Positions 18,106 to 26,632 are shown, counted from the first letter of the stretch. The stretch is DNA of 64,000 nucleotides from Mycobacterium sp. GA-2829 (GCF_001499965.1 NZ_LQIT01000078.1:62001-126000), one strand, 5' to 3'. Notes: generated from the sequence alone by a model not told the origin. Made by a program: numbers and translations.

Positions 18106-18111
18106 ACCCTA
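18106..18111 (-). promoter_or_regulatory. Candidate -10 for leaderless FGGY kinase transcript
   Basis: Read on the minus strand this is TAGGGT, matching TANNNT, 7 bases before the GTG start at 18098, which has no Shine-Dalgarno sequence. Confidence 0.4.
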
Positions 18112-18119
18112 CGTGGAGG

Positions 18120-18932
18120 TCAGTGCGTCCTGGACGGAAAGGGGTCGGCGGAGAAGTCGATCTGGGCGGCCGGGTTGCTCACGGCGGTCACCATGCCCGC
18201 GCCGAACGCGCCCGCCCGGTCGTAGAGCGTCGCGGTGCCCACCGAGACGCCGTCGGCGACCCAGTGCGAATCCGCCTGCACCCCGACCCACTCGTCGACC
18301 GGCAGGCGGGACAGCGCCACCGTGAGGTCACCGTTGATGTACCCCACCCCGGCCGTACCGAGGTTGGTGACCAGGCTGGTGCCCTCGGCGGCCATCACCG
18401 CGTCGACGAACGGGGAGTTCCCGGAGCCGGCGACCACCTGCACCGCGCGACTCCAGGTGCGTTTGCGGGCGGTGTTCTGGTGGTCGACGATCGCGTTGGT
18501 CCAGCCCAACCCGTCGCTGCCGAGGTGGATCATCCGTGCCGGATCGACCTCGGGCGGGACCTCGTACGGGCCGGGAGCGACCCACTCCGCACCGCGCGGC
18601 GCCTCGGCGCGCCGGTACTGCACCAGGGTGGCCCGGGCGACGGTGACGCCGTCCTGCACGAGCTCGCATTCGCTGTTGCGGATCCGCCTGCCGTCGCGCA
18701 GCAGGTTCGTCTTCGCCGTCGTGCGGACGCCGCGTGCGGCCTTGAACAGGTCGACCGTCAGCCGCGTGGGCAGGAATTCGTCGTGGCCGTACTCCGACTC
18801 GAGCACGCGGGCCGCCAGCCCGACGACCGCGGGTCCGTTCAGGTGGTCATCGCCCCAGTGACTCTGCGCGAACCGGGTCGGCAGGAACGCGCCGTCGTCG
18901 CTGGGTTCGAAGTGGAACGGATGTTCGCTCAT
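18120..18932 (-). CDS. Acyl-CoA thioesterase-like double-hotdog protein
   Basis: A 270-residue protein whose pattern fits the mycobacterial thioesterase-like family of two fused hotdog domains. It has a repeat-like N-terminal half with HLNGPAVVGLAARVLE and LTVDLFKAARG, and a second half ending with VGTATLYDRAGAFGAGM. Such proteins hydrolyse or bind acyl-CoA, but no experimentally anchored relative is recalled with certainty. Start ATG 18932 is chosen because sequence upstream in the frame is Arg-rich and non-conserved in style. It shares the strand of the FGGY kinase but is 21 bp upstream; co-transcription is possible. Confidence 0.7.
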   Translation of the reverse strand: MSEHPFHFEPSDDGAFLPTRFAQSHWGDDHLNGPAVVGLAARVLESEYGHDEFLPTRLTVDLFKAARGVRTTAKTNLLRDGRRIRNSECELVQDGVTVARATLVQYRRAEAPRGAEWVAPGPYEVPPEVDPARMIHLGSDGLGWTNAIVDHQNTARKRTWSRAVQVVAGSGNSPFVDAVMAAEGTSLVTNLGTAGVGYINGDLTVALSRLPVDEWVGVQADSHWVADGVSVGTATLYDRAGAFGAGMVTAVSNPAAQIDFSADPFPSRTH

Positions 18933-19021
18933 TCCGGCATCGTCGCACAACCGGCCATGACCGGCCGGTGACGCCCACCGCGGCCCCGTTTCCCCGCGAC
19001 GGCGACGGGTAGTCGACCGCC

Positions 19022-19651
19022 ATGACCTCATCCGAACAGAACGCTCCCCTGCGCGCGCTGGCCCTGACCTGCAGCCTCAAACCCAGCCCGGCCCCGTCGA
19101 GCAGCGCGGTGATCGCCGACCAACTGCTCGACGCCATGCGGGAGTCGGGGGTGCAGTGCGAATCCGTGCGCTGCGTCGACCACAACCTGCTGCCCGGTGT
19201 CGAGGCCGACATGGGTGACGGGGACGAGTGGCCCGCGATCCTCGAGAAGATCGTCGCCGCCGACATCCTCGTCATCGCCACGCCGACCTGGGTGGGACAC
19301 ATGTCGAGCATCGCGCAGCGCGTCCTCGAACGCCTCGACGCCGAACTGTCCGAGACCGACGACGCGGGACGGCCCCGCCAGGTCGGCAAGGTGGCGCTCG
19401 CCGCGGTCGTCGGCAACGAGGACGGCGCGCACAAGATCGTCGCCGATCTGTTCCAGGCGCTCAACGACATCGGGTTCAGCATCGCCGCCCAGGGCTGCAC
19501 CTACTGGAACGACGAGGCGATGGGCGGCCGGGACTTCAAGGACCTCGACGAGACCCCGGAGGCCGTTGCGAGCACCACGAAGAACGCCGCCCGCAACGCG
19601 GTGCACCTCGCGAAAGTGTTGCGCGCCAACCCTTATCCCGCATACTCCTGA
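19022..19651 (+). CDS. Flavodoxin-fold NAD(P)H-dependent oxidoreductase (WrbA/FMN-reductase-like)
   Basis: The 209-residue protein has the flavodoxin/FMN-reductase fold. An N-terminal strand with LTCSLKPSPAPSSS forms the phosphate-binding loop, residues about 79-90 read ILVIATPTWVGHMS as the flavin-binding loop, and GNEDGAH lies near 140. Such enzymes reduce quinones or free flavin. It is convergent with the sulfur-transport ATPase (2 bp apart), and a reductase supplying FMNH2 to the FMN monooxygenase of that operon is an attractive but unproven link. Confidence 0.78.
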   Translation: MTSSEQNAPLRALALTCSLKPSPAPSSSAVIADQLLDAMRESGVQCESVRCVDHNLLPGVEADMGDGDEWPAILEKIVAADILVIATPTWVGHMSSIAQRVLERLDAELSETDDAGRPRQVGKVALAAVVGNEDGAHKIVADLFQALNDIGFSIAAQGCTYWNDEAMGGRDFKDLDETPEAVASTTKNAARNAVHLAKVLRANPYPAYS

Positions 19652-19652
19652 G

Positions 19653-20411
19653 TCACGCCACCCCGAGCGCGTCGGAGACCGCGTCGTAGAGGTGGTGGTA
19701 CTCGGCGGTGAACCGCAGTTCGCGGATGTCGCGCGGTCGGTCGAGGGGGTTGACGAACTCCTCGACGATGCGTCCCGGTGACGGGCTCATCACTGCCACG
19801 CGATCCGCGAGCAGCAATGCCTCGTCGACGTCGTGGGTGACGAAGACGACGGTGGTGCGCAACCTCTCCCACAGTGCGAGGAAGTCCGCGCTGATCTCGC
19901 GGCGGGTCAGCGCGTCGAGCGGGCCGAACGGTTCGTCCATCAGGAACACCGTGGGCTCCGATGCCAGCGTGCGGGCCAGGGCCACGCGTTTGCGCATCCC
20001 CCCGGACAGCTGCCGGGGCAGGTAGTCCCCGAAGTCGGAGAGGCCGACGAGGTCGAGCAGTTCGGCGATCCGCTGGTCCTGACCGGTGCGCCGCCCGCCG
20101 TCGATCTGCAACGGCAGACGTACGTTGTCGACGACCGATCGCCACGGCAGCAGCGCGTCGTTCTGGAAGACCATGCCGACTCTGGCCGTCGATTCGCCCA
20201 CCGGGGCCCCGCCGACCAGCACCTGTCCGGCCGTCGGCGCGACGAGCCCGGCCGCCGCCTTGAGCAGCGTGGACTTCCCGCACCCGCTCGGACCGACCAG
20301 CGCCAGGAACTCCCCCGACGCGACGGTCAGGTCGGCCCGTTCCACGGCGAGCCTGCGTCCGGTGCGGGTGCGGTAGGTGATCTGCGTACCGCGGAAGTCG
20401 ATGCCGCTCAC
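19653..20411 (-). CDS. ABC ATPase, nitrate/sulfonate/taurine (SsuB/TauB) type
   Basis: A 252-residue ATPase without a TOBE region, typical of the NitT/TauT class. It shows Walker A GPSGCGKST near residues 40-48, signature LSGGMRKR, Walker B FLMDEPFGPLDALTR and VFVTHDVDEA. It energises the importer formed with the two genes upstream. The GTG start at 20411 overlaps the stop of the binding-protein gene in GTGA. It is the last gene of the organosulfur operon. Confidence 0.87.
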   Translation of the reverse strand: MSGIDFRGTQITYRTRTGRRLAVERADLTVASGEFLALVGPSGCGKSTLLKAAAGLVAPTAGQVLVGGAPVGESTARVGMVFQNDALLPWRSVVDNVRLPLQIDGGRRTGQDQRIAELLDLVGLSDFGDYLPRQLSGGMRKRVALARTLASEPTVFLMDEPFGPLDALTRREISADFLALWERLRTTVVFVTHDVDEALLLADRVAVMSPSPGRIVEEFVNPLDRPRDIRELRFTAEYHHLYDAVSDALGVA

Positions 20412-21370
20412 GGCGATTCCAGCAGCGAGAAGTCGAACGCCGCACCGAAGGCGGGCGCCTTGCCCGCCTCGACCTGACCGACTTCCTCGAGCAGCGCGAC
20501 GGTGTCGGCGTAGGTGGATTCGGGGACGACGAGACCCTCGGGCGCCTGCTCGAGCGTGGTCTTGACGACCTCCTCGAGCACGGTCTCGTCGAGACCCGGG
20601 GCCTGCTTGGTGGCGACGTCGACGGCGGCGGGCAGATCGGCGAGCGAACGTTCCTGGGTGGCGCGCACGCCCTGCACGAAGGCTTTGAGCGTGTCGCGGT
20701 GGGCGTCGACCCAGGACTTCTTGGCGATGACCGCCAATGCGATGTAGAGGAATTCGGGTTTCCAGGTCAGTGTGAAGTTCCCCGACTGCAGCATGGTGGT
20801 CAGCGTGGGATCGCTGACCATGCCTGCGGCGGCGCCGCCCTTCTCGATGGTCGCCTGCATGGTGGCGCCGGTGCCCGCCCCGATCACCCGGATGCTGTCG
20901 TAGGCGACGTCGGATTCGGCTGCGGCGCGCTGCAGTTCGGTGTCCGACAGGCTGCCGGGTGCGGTGACCGCGACGGTCTTGCCCGCGAGGTCGGACACCT
21001 CCCGCACGGGGGCGTTGTTGCTGCTGACCAACGAGTACGGCGGGGTGTGGCTGAGCACTGCGTATCCGGTCACGTCGAGGCCTTTGATGCGGTTGCGCAC
21101 CACGTGCTCCCCCGCGCCGATGAATGCGTCGATGCTGCCGCCGCTGAGCGCCTGGACCGCATCCGACCCGCTGTCGAAGCACACCTGCTCCGCGTCGACG
21201 CCGTCGATCTTGCCCTCGTCGATGGTCAGTGCGGCCAGGCTGATGCCGCCGCACACGATGCCGACCTTCAGCGTGGAGGCGTCGTCGTCGGAGGCGCCCG
21301 CGCAGCCCGCGCTGACCGCGGTGGTGGCGGCGAGGAGCGCGGCGAGGCGCCGGAAACGGGTCGAGGGCAT
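20408..21370 (-). CDS. SsuA/THI5-like substrate-binding lipoprotein
   Basis: A 320-residue periplasmic-type binding protein of the NMT1/SsuA-like fold. The first 22 residues are a signal peptide ending in lipobox VSAGC. Motifs such as SGSDAVQALSGGSIDAFIGAG and DLAGKTVAVTAPGSLSD match sulfonate/aromatic-sulfur or thiamine-precursor binding proteins. A GGAAGGA site precedes ATG 21370. Given the neighbouring FMN monooxygenase and rhodanese, an organosulfur ligand is most likely. Confidence 0.85.
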   Translation of the reverse strand: MPSTRFRRLAALLAATTAVSAGCAGASDDDASTLKVGIVCGGISLAALTIDEGKIDGVDAEQVCFDSGSDAVQALSGGSIDAFIGAGEHVVRNRIKGLDVTGYAVLSHTPPYSLVSSNNAPVREVSDLAGKTVAVTAPGSLSDTELQRAAAESDVAYDSIRVIGAGTGATMQATIEKGGAAAGMVSDPTLTTMLQSGNFTLTWKPEFLYIALAVIAKKSWVDAHRDTLKAFVQGVRATQERSLADLPAAVDVATKQAPGLDETVLEEVVKTTLEQAPEGLVVPESTYADTVALLEEVGQVEAGKAPAFGAAFDFSLLESP

Positions 21371-21405
21371 GGGAGTCCTTCCGAAGGGTCTTCCGAGGGG
21401 GGTGG

Positions 21406-22245
21406 TCACCGCGGTGCGACGCGGCGTTCGAGGCGTTTGAGGAGTTGTTCGAGCGTGATGGCGACGACGGTGATGACGGCCAGACCCGCGAACACCCCCG
21501 TGACGTCGAGGAGGTTCGACGAGTACTTGATGTAGTAGCCGAGCCCCTGGCTGGCCGCGATCAGCTCGGCGATCACCGCGCCGATGAGGGCGATCCCGAT
21601 CGACAACCGCAGCCCGGTGATCAGCCACGGCACCAGCGACGGCAGCACGATCCAGCGCAGCGTCTGGAATTTGTTGGCGCGCAGCGATTTGGCGACGTCC
21701 AACAGGTCCCGCTCGATCTCCTGGACGCCCTGGTAGACGTTGTAGAACACCACGAAGACGACCATTGTCACGACCATGGTGACCTTGGAGACCAGCCCGA
21801 CGCCGAACCAGATGATGAACAGCGGGGCGAGCACCACCCGTGGCAGGCTGTAGAGCGCCATCATGTAGGGCAGCAGCCATCCGCCGAGCAGGGTCGAGAA
21901 GCCCAGTGCCACACCGAGCACCGCGCCCAGCGGTACGCCGATGAGCAGTCCGAGCGCGACTTCGACGAGAGTCTGGGTCAGGTGCGGCCACAATTCGCCG
22001 GTGGCGACGAGTGACCCGAGCCGCTCGACCACTGCCGCGGGTGAGGACACGTAGAACGCGGAGATCAGCCGGTCCGATGCGAGCTGCCACCCACCCACGA
22101 ACAGCACGGCGATCCCGATGCGTCCGAGCAGGATGATCCGGCGTTGACGCCTGGCGTCCCGCCTGTCGGCGCGGCTCACCGCATCGCCGGCCTCGGTGGG
22201 CCTGCGGGGCCGGACGAGGCGGGCGCGACCACGGGTGGCGGTCAT
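21406..22245 (-). CDS. ABC permease, nitrate/sulfonate/taurine (SsuC/TauC) type
   Basis: A 279-residue protein with six hydrophobic segments after a basic cytoplasmic tail of about 35 residues. The docking loop contains LLDVAKSLRANKFQTLRWIVLP, and IALIGAVIAELIAASQGLGY is typical of SsuC/TauC. ATG 22245 overlaps the rhodanese stop by 4 bp. An upstream in-frame start exists but would overlap the rhodanese by 58 bp. Confidence 0.86.
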   Translation of the reverse strand: MTATRGRARLVRPRRPTEAGDAVSRADRRDARRQRRIILLGRIGIAVLFVGGWQLASDRLISAFYVSSPAAVVERLGSLVATGELWPHLTQTLVEVALGLLIGVPLGAVLGVALGFSTLLGGWLLPYMMALYSLPRVVLAPLFIIWFGVGLVSKVTMVVTMVVFVVFYNVYQGVQEIERDLLDVAKSLRANKFQTLRWIVLPSLVPWLITGLRLSIGIALIGAVIAELIAASQGLGYYIKYSSNLLDVTGVFAGLAVITVVAITLEQLLKRLERRVAPR

Positions 22246-23042
22246 GAGGTGCGCAGCCCGGTGCGGGTCTCGACGGGGCGCTGCGGGTCGGCGCTCCACG
22301 CGGAGAACGACCCGACGAACAGCGGTGCGGTCACACCGTGATGGGCGAGCACCGCGACCGCGTGGGCCCCCGCGACACCCCCACCGCAGTAGAGTCCGGG
22401 CACCTCGCCGGAATCCAGTCCGTAGAGGCCGCGGATCACGTCCGCATCCGCCAGCGTGCCGTCAGCGGTCAGCGTCGCGGCCGAACTCACGTTGCGGGCG
22501 CCGGGGATGTGGCCCTTGTCGAAGGCGTCGGCGCCGCGGGCGTCGATCAGGGCACCCGCGTCCGCGAGTCGTGCGGCGTGGTCGGCGTCGAGTTGGGGCA
22601 ACCCGCCGGGCCGCAGCGTCGCGTCGCCCTCGGGGAGGTCACCGGCGAGGCCCCCGGCGGGATGCCCTGCGCGCCTCCAGGCGGGCCAGCCGCCGTCCAG
22701 GATGGTCACGTCGTCGAGCCCGGCCCACCGCAGCACCCACCACCCGCGCGCCGACGCGAAATCCAGGTCATGGTCGTAGACCACCACCGCGGTGCGAGCG
22801 CCGATACCCCAACGACGCACGGCGCGTTGCAGATCCGCGATGTCGGGCAGCGGCCTGCGGCCCGCGGTGGCCGGCGCACCGGGGCGGGCCAGATCGTCGA
22901 CCAGGCTCACCGGGACCGCACCCGGGATGTGGCCGGGCACCGGTGCGGTGTCGTCACGGCGGACCTCCAGCACGCGTACGTCGTCGCCGGCGGCGAGCCG
23001 CGCGGCGAGCGTGTCGGCGGCGACGAAGACCCGCGCGGTCAC
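22242..23042 (-). CDS. Two-domain rhodanese-type sulfurtransferase
   Basis: A 266-residue protein made of two rhodanese domains. The first (to about 120) is the inactive-type copy; the second carries the active-site loop around YCGGGVAGAHA, where the Cys would hold the persulfide sulfur. Thiosulfate or 3-mercaptopyruvate sulfurtransferase activity is the family expectation. It lies between the FMN monooxygenase and the transporter genes with 4-bp overlaps on both sides, so it probably handles reduced sulfur released from the imported compound. The start is GTG at 23042, coupled to the preceding stop. Confidence 0.85.
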   Translation of the reverse strand: MTARVFVAADTLAARLAAGDDVRVLEVRRDDTAPVPGHIPGAVPVSLVDDLARPGAPATAGRRPLPDIADLQRAVRRWGIGARTAVVVYDHDLDFASARGWWVLRWAGLDDVTILDGGWPAWRRAGHPAGGLAGDLPEGDATLRPGGLPQLDADHAARLADAGALIDARGADAFDKGHIPGARNVSSAATLTADGTLADADVIRGLYGLDSGEVPGLYCGGGVAGAHAVAVLAHHGVTAPLFVGSFSAWSADPQRPVETRTGLRTS

Positions 23043-24412
23043 GTCGCCGCTCCCACGGTGTGGAATTCGCCTGCGGTGAAACGGTTCTGCGGCCGGGACA
23101 GTCCGAGGTGGTCACGCAGCGTCGACCCCGCGTACTCCCGGCGGTGCAGACCGCGGCGCTGCAACTCGGGCACCACCAGGTCGACGAACGCGCCGATGCC
23201 GTAGGGCACTCGGGGTGGGAAGATCATGAACCCGTCGGCCGCCCCGGTGGTGAACCACTCCTCGAGGACGTCGGCGACGTCCGTCGGTGAACCCACCACC
23301 TCCTTGAACATGCCGCCGCGGATCAGCGATGCGGTCACCTCGGCGACGGTCGCGCGGTCGTGACCGTAGAGCGTCGCCGCCGAATCGACCACCGCGCGCG
23401 CCGACCCGGTCAGCGCGGCCACGTCGACCACATCGGCCAGAGCCGTCTCCCCCGGCACCGCCGAGAGGTCGACACCGAGGGCCTCCGAGAGCTGTGCGCG
23501 TCCCTTCGCGCCGGTGTTGAGCCGCCGCTGGAGATCCGTATAAGCGGCGTGGGCAGCCGATTTCGTCTCCTCGACGTACACCGCCACACCGGGGATGATG
23601 AGCTGATCGTCGGGCCGGCGGCCGTATCGGGGCAGCCGCGCCTTGAGGTCGGCGTAGTAGGCGCGGGCGCCATCGAGACCGAGGGTTGAGGAGTTGGTGA
23701 ACCGCAGGTCGGAGTACTGCGCGCCGAGTTCGCGGGAGCGTTCCGACGCGCCGGCGTTGACGATGGGCAGCAGCCCCTGCACTGGCCGTTCGACGTTCAA
23801 CGGCCCGTCGACGGAGAAGAACTCGCCGCGGAAGTCGATGCGGTGCACGCGGTGGGGGTTGACGAACTGTCCGGTGACGCCGTCGGCGACACGTGCGTCG
23901 TCTTCCCAACTGTCCCACAACAACTGCAGCACCTGGATGTACTCCGACGCCCAGTCGTAGCGACGTTCGTTGTCCCAGTGCTGATCTCGCCCGAAGTTGC
24001 GGGCGGCCTCGACGTTCTTGCCGGTGACGATGTTCAACCCGACCCGGCCGCCGCTGAGGTGATCGATGGTGGCGGTGGCGCGGGCGACGTTGTAGGGGTC
24101 GGAATACGTGGTGTTGACGGTGGTGATCAGACCGATGCGACTGGTGGAGGCGGCGATGAAGGACGCCAGCGTCAGCGCCTCGGGCCGCAGCACCTCATTG
24201 GGGTTGGCGAACTGCGATTCCGGCAGCCCGACCAGGCGGTCACCGATGAAGAAGAAGTCGAAGACGCCGCGTTCGGCGGTGCGGGCGGCCTCGGCCAGCA
24301 GGGTCGGGTTCGAATTGCCGTCCGGGAACGAGCCGGGCACCCGCCACGCGGCGGGGTGGAACCCGGTCGGCCAGATCGTCAAACCCAGGTGCATACGACG
24401 AGATTCGGTCAT
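23039..24412 (-). CDS. FMN-dependent monooxygenase of the NtaA/SnaA/DszA family
   Basis: A 457-residue luciferase-like flavin monooxygenase. Landmarks are GVFDFFFIGDRLVG near residues 50-65, the RIGLITTVNTTYSDPYN region, and GRVGLNIVTGKNVEAARNFG, which contacts FMN. These two-component enzymes need FMNH2 from a separate reductase and cleave C-S or C-N bonds (dibenzothiophene sulfone, chelators, sulfonates). First structural gene of the organosulfur operon, it lies about 150 bp after a cysteine-rich leader peptide, so expression is probably lowered when cysteine is plentiful. The specific substrate is unknown. Confidence 0.87.
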   Translation of the reverse strand: MTESRRMHLGLTIWPTGFHPAAWRVPGSFPDGNSNPTLLAEAARTAERGVFDFFFIGDRLVGLPESQFANPNEVLRPEALTLASFIAASTSRIGLITTVNTTYSDPYNVARATATIDHLSGGRVGLNIVTGKNVEAARNFGRDQHWDNERRYDWASEYIQVLQLLWDSWEDDARVADGVTGQFVNPHRVHRIDFRGEFFSVDGPLNVERPVQGLLPIVNAGASERSRELGAQYSDLRFTNSSTLGLDGARAYYADLKARLPRYGRRPDDQLIIPGVAVYVEETKSAAHAAYTDLQRRLNTGAKGRAQLSEALGVDLSAVPGETALADVVDVAALTGSARAVVDSAATLYGHDRATVAEVTASLIRGGMFKEVVGSPTDVADVLEEWFTTGAADGFMIFPPRVPYGIGAFVDLVVPELQRRGLHRREYAGSTLRDHLGLSRPQNRFTAGEFHTVGAAT

Positions 24413-24562
24413 GTGACGCAGTGCCTTTCGAGAGCGAGGTACGCCGCCCGGGGCGGCCGTCGACGACGACTACGCGGGCATGCGAGCTCTGATGGGTTTC
24501 AACGAAGCGATCAGACGGGCGACACCGCGCACGCGTGACGCGCAGCGGCACCCGTCAAGGCG

Positions 24563-24619
24563 TCAGCGACAACAAAGACAGCTGTTGATGAGCAGCAGGT
24601 CGACGTAACGGCGCCGCAC
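24563..24619 (-). CDS. Cysteine-rich leader peptide (probable cysteine-responsive attenuator)
   Basis: An 18-codon frame reading MRRRYVDLLLINSCLCCR then TGA. Three cysteine codons (all TGT) cluster in the last five sense codons. Actinobacterial sulfur genes are known to be preceded by small ORFs ending in Cys-runs at which stalled ribosomes at low cysteine expose the downstream gene; the C-L-C-C-R-stop ending is characteristic. It lies 150 bp before the FMN monooxygenase, which with the rhodanese and the Ssu-like importer would be the regulated target. The GTG start has only a weak AGG upstream and a TATCTA box directly before it, so the exact 5' end is uncertain. Confidence 0.72.
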   Translation of the reverse strand: MRRRYVDLLLINSCLCCR

Positions 24620-24704
24620 TAGATACCTGGCGCGCAGGACGGACGCGGCCGGCGCAGGCAAACCCGCCGGGGGCGCGGTTCGCTGTGGCCACATCACGTA
24701 CGCG

Positions 24705-24716
24705 AGCGTATACGCT
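24705..24716. promoter_or_regulatory. Perfect 12-bp palindrome before the GntR gene
   Basis: AGCGTATACGCT reads the same on both strands and lies in the divergent promoter region between the leader peptide and the GntR gene. Its right half contains TACGCT (24711-24716), a TANNNT-type -10 that would start RNA at about 24722, next to an in-frame GTG at 24721. An autoregulatory GntR operator overlapping the promoter is the simplest reading. Confidence 0.45.
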
Positions 24717-24756
24717 GGCTGTGGGGGCGTCAAACGTCAGGGAGGATAGGATCGCC

Positions 24757-25452
24757 GTGATCAAAAACGTTGACAGCGAACACGTATCGCGTGCCGACGC
24801 GCACTACCTACGCGTCAAGCAAGATTTGCTGACTGGCCGCTTCGAGCCCGGCACCGTGCTGCTGGAGACCACCCTCGGCAAGCTCTACGGGGTGTCGCGC
24901 ACCCCGATGCGCGACGCCCTGGCCCGCCTCGCACACGACCGGCTCATCGAACGCCACGAACGCGGGTTCATTGTCCGACAGCGCTCCGCCGAGGAGGTGG
25001 CCGCAATCTACGAGGCGCGTATCCCACTCGAGGCGCGCGCCGCCGCGCTCGCGGCCCAGCGCCGCGGCGCCGTCGACCTCGAACGGCTCGAACACACCCT
25101 GACGTTGCGGCGCGAGGAACGCGACCCGGCCCTCTATCCCGAACTGAACGGGCTGTTCCATCTCGCGCTGCGCGGCGCCGCCCGCAGCGACGTCATCGAA
25201 TCGACGCTCGGGCACCTCGACGACATGCTCACCGACTACCGCCCCGACAACGCAGCGCCGAAGGTGGCCGGTCGCGGCCTGGCCGAGCACGAGGAGATCA
25301 TGACGGCCGTCCGCGACAACGACGCCGCCGCGGCGAGCGACCTGATGACCGCCCACCTGGAACGCATGCGGGATCTGCGCATCGCCGCCCACGTGCGCAG
25401 GCAGAGCCGACCGGTCAGCGGATCGGCAGACCCGTCAGCGCACGGCCGATGA
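24757..25452 (+). CDS. GntR-family (FCD) transcriptional regulator
   Basis: A 231-residue regulator from GTG 24757. The winged helix is at about residues 20-85 (LLETTLGKLYGVSRTPMRDAL and a following wing), and the helical FCD effector domain occupies about residues 90-220, with metal/ligand residues in the ELNGLFHLAL and EHEEIMTAV segments. It is divergent from the organosulfur operon and may control it in addition to the cysteine leader. GGAGG with a nearer AGG precedes GTG 24757; a leaderless start at in-frame GTG 24721 would add 12 residues. Its 3' end overlaps the convergent acyl-CoA dehydrogenase by 38 bp. Confidence 0.83.
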   Translation: MIKNVDSEHVSRADAHYLRVKQDLLTGRFEPGTVLLETTLGKLYGVSRTPMRDALARLAHDRLIERHERGFIVRQRSAEEVAAIYEARIPLEARAAALAAQRRGAVDLERLEHTLTLRREERDPALYPELNGLFHLALRGAARSDVIESTLGHLDDMLTDYRPDNAAPKVAGRGLAEHEEIMTAVRDNDAAAASDLMTAHLERMRDLRIAAHVRRQSRPVSGSADPSAHGR

Positions 25453-26632
25453 CCAGACGCTGGATCTCACTGGTGCCCTCGAAGATCGTGAAGATCTTGG
25501 CGTCCCGGTGCATCCGCTCCACCGGGTAGTCGCGGGTGTAGCCGTTGCCGCCGAGGATCTGGATCGCCTCGTCGGTGACGTAGACGGCGGTCTCGCTCGC
25601 GTACAACTTGGCCATCGACCCCTCGGCGGAGGTGAACGCCTTGTTGTTGCGGTGCATCCACCCGGCGCGCCACACCAGCATCCGGGAGGCGTCGATGCGG
25701 GCCTTCATATCCGCGAGTTTGAACGCCACCGCCTGGAACTCGCCGATCTTGCGGCCGAATTGCTCACGCTGGCAGGCGTAGTCGAGCGCGTACTCGTAAG
25801 CCGCACGCGCGACGCCCAGCGCCATCGCCCCGACGAACGGCCGGGTGCGCTCGAACGTCGCCATCGCGGCCTGGCTTGCGGTGCGCTGTCCCTCCTTGGC
25901 CCGCGCCATCCGCTGTTCGAACTTCTCCCGCCCGCCGAGGATCAGCTCCCCCGGGATGCGGACGTTGTCGAGGACCACCTCGGCGGTGTGTGAGGCGCGG
26001 ATGCCGTGCTTCTTGAACTTCTGTCCCTGCGAGAGGCCCTTGGTGCCCGGCGGGATGATGAAGCTGGCCTGCCCGCGGGTGCCCAGGTCGGGGTACACGG
26101 AGGCGACGACCACGTGGACGTTGGCGATGCCGCCGTTGGTGGCCCAGGTCTTGGTGCCGTTGAGCACCCATTCGTCGGCGGCTTCGTCGTAGACCGCGCG
26201 CGTGCGCACCGCTCCCACGTCCGAACCGGCGCCGGGTTCCGACGAACAGAACGCGGCGACCTTGGTGTCGCCCGGGGTGCCGAACATCGCGGGCAGCCAG
26301 TCCCCGATCTGTTGCGGTGTCCCGTTCGACGCCAGCGCCGCGGCGGCGAGTCCGGTCGCCAGGATCGACAGCGCGATGCCGGCGTCGCCCCAGAACAGTT
26401 CCTCGAACACGGTGATCAGCCCGATACCGCTGCTCTCACCGGCCATCTGGGCGAACAGTTCCGGGGTGTAGAGCCCGACCTTGGCGGCCTCCTCGATGAT
26501 CGGCCACGGGGTCTCCTCGCGCTCGTCCCATTCGGCGGCGGCGGGCCGGACCACGTCACGGGCGAACTCGTGCACCCAGTCGCGCACCGAGACGACGTCC
26601 TCGGGAAGGTCGAGCGAGAAAGTGGGCTCCAT
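25415..26632 (-). CDS. Acyl-CoA dehydrogenase
   Basis: A 405-residue FAD enzyme for the first step of beta-oxidation or a related acyl-CoA. Order: N-terminal helical domain, central beta domain (CSSEPGAGSDVGAV near residues 131-145 and TWATNGG, contacting FAD), C-terminal helical domain. The segment IFEGTSEIQR near 385-394 holds the expected catalytic glutamate. An AGGAG site lies before ATG 26632. It stands alone, convergent with the GntR gene, whose end it overlaps. Chain-length specificity cannot be read from sequence. Confidence 0.88.
   Translation of the reverse strand: MEPTFSLDLPEDVVSVRDWVHEFARDVVRPAAAEWDEREETPWPIIEEAAKVGLYTPELFAQMAGESSGIGLITVFEELFWGDAGIALSILATGLAAAALASNGTPQQIGDWLPAMFGTPGDTKVAAFCSSEPGAGSDVGAVRTRAVYDEAADEWVLNGTKTWATNGGIANVHVVVASVYPDLGTRGQASFIIPPGTKGLSQGQKFKKHGIRASHTAEVVLDNVRIPGELILGGREKFEQRMARAKEGQRTASQAAMATFERTRPFVGAMALGVARAAYEYALDYACQREQFGRKIGEFQAVAFKLADMKARIDASRMLVWRAGWMHRNNKAFTSAEGSMAKLYASETAVYVTDEAIQILGGNGYTRDYPVERMHRDAKIFTIFEGTSEIQRLVIGRALTGLPIR

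Noticed and set aside
16644..18971. 775-codon plus-strand frame
   Set aside because: Antisense shadow of the FGGY kinase and thioesterase-like genes; no recognisable domain.
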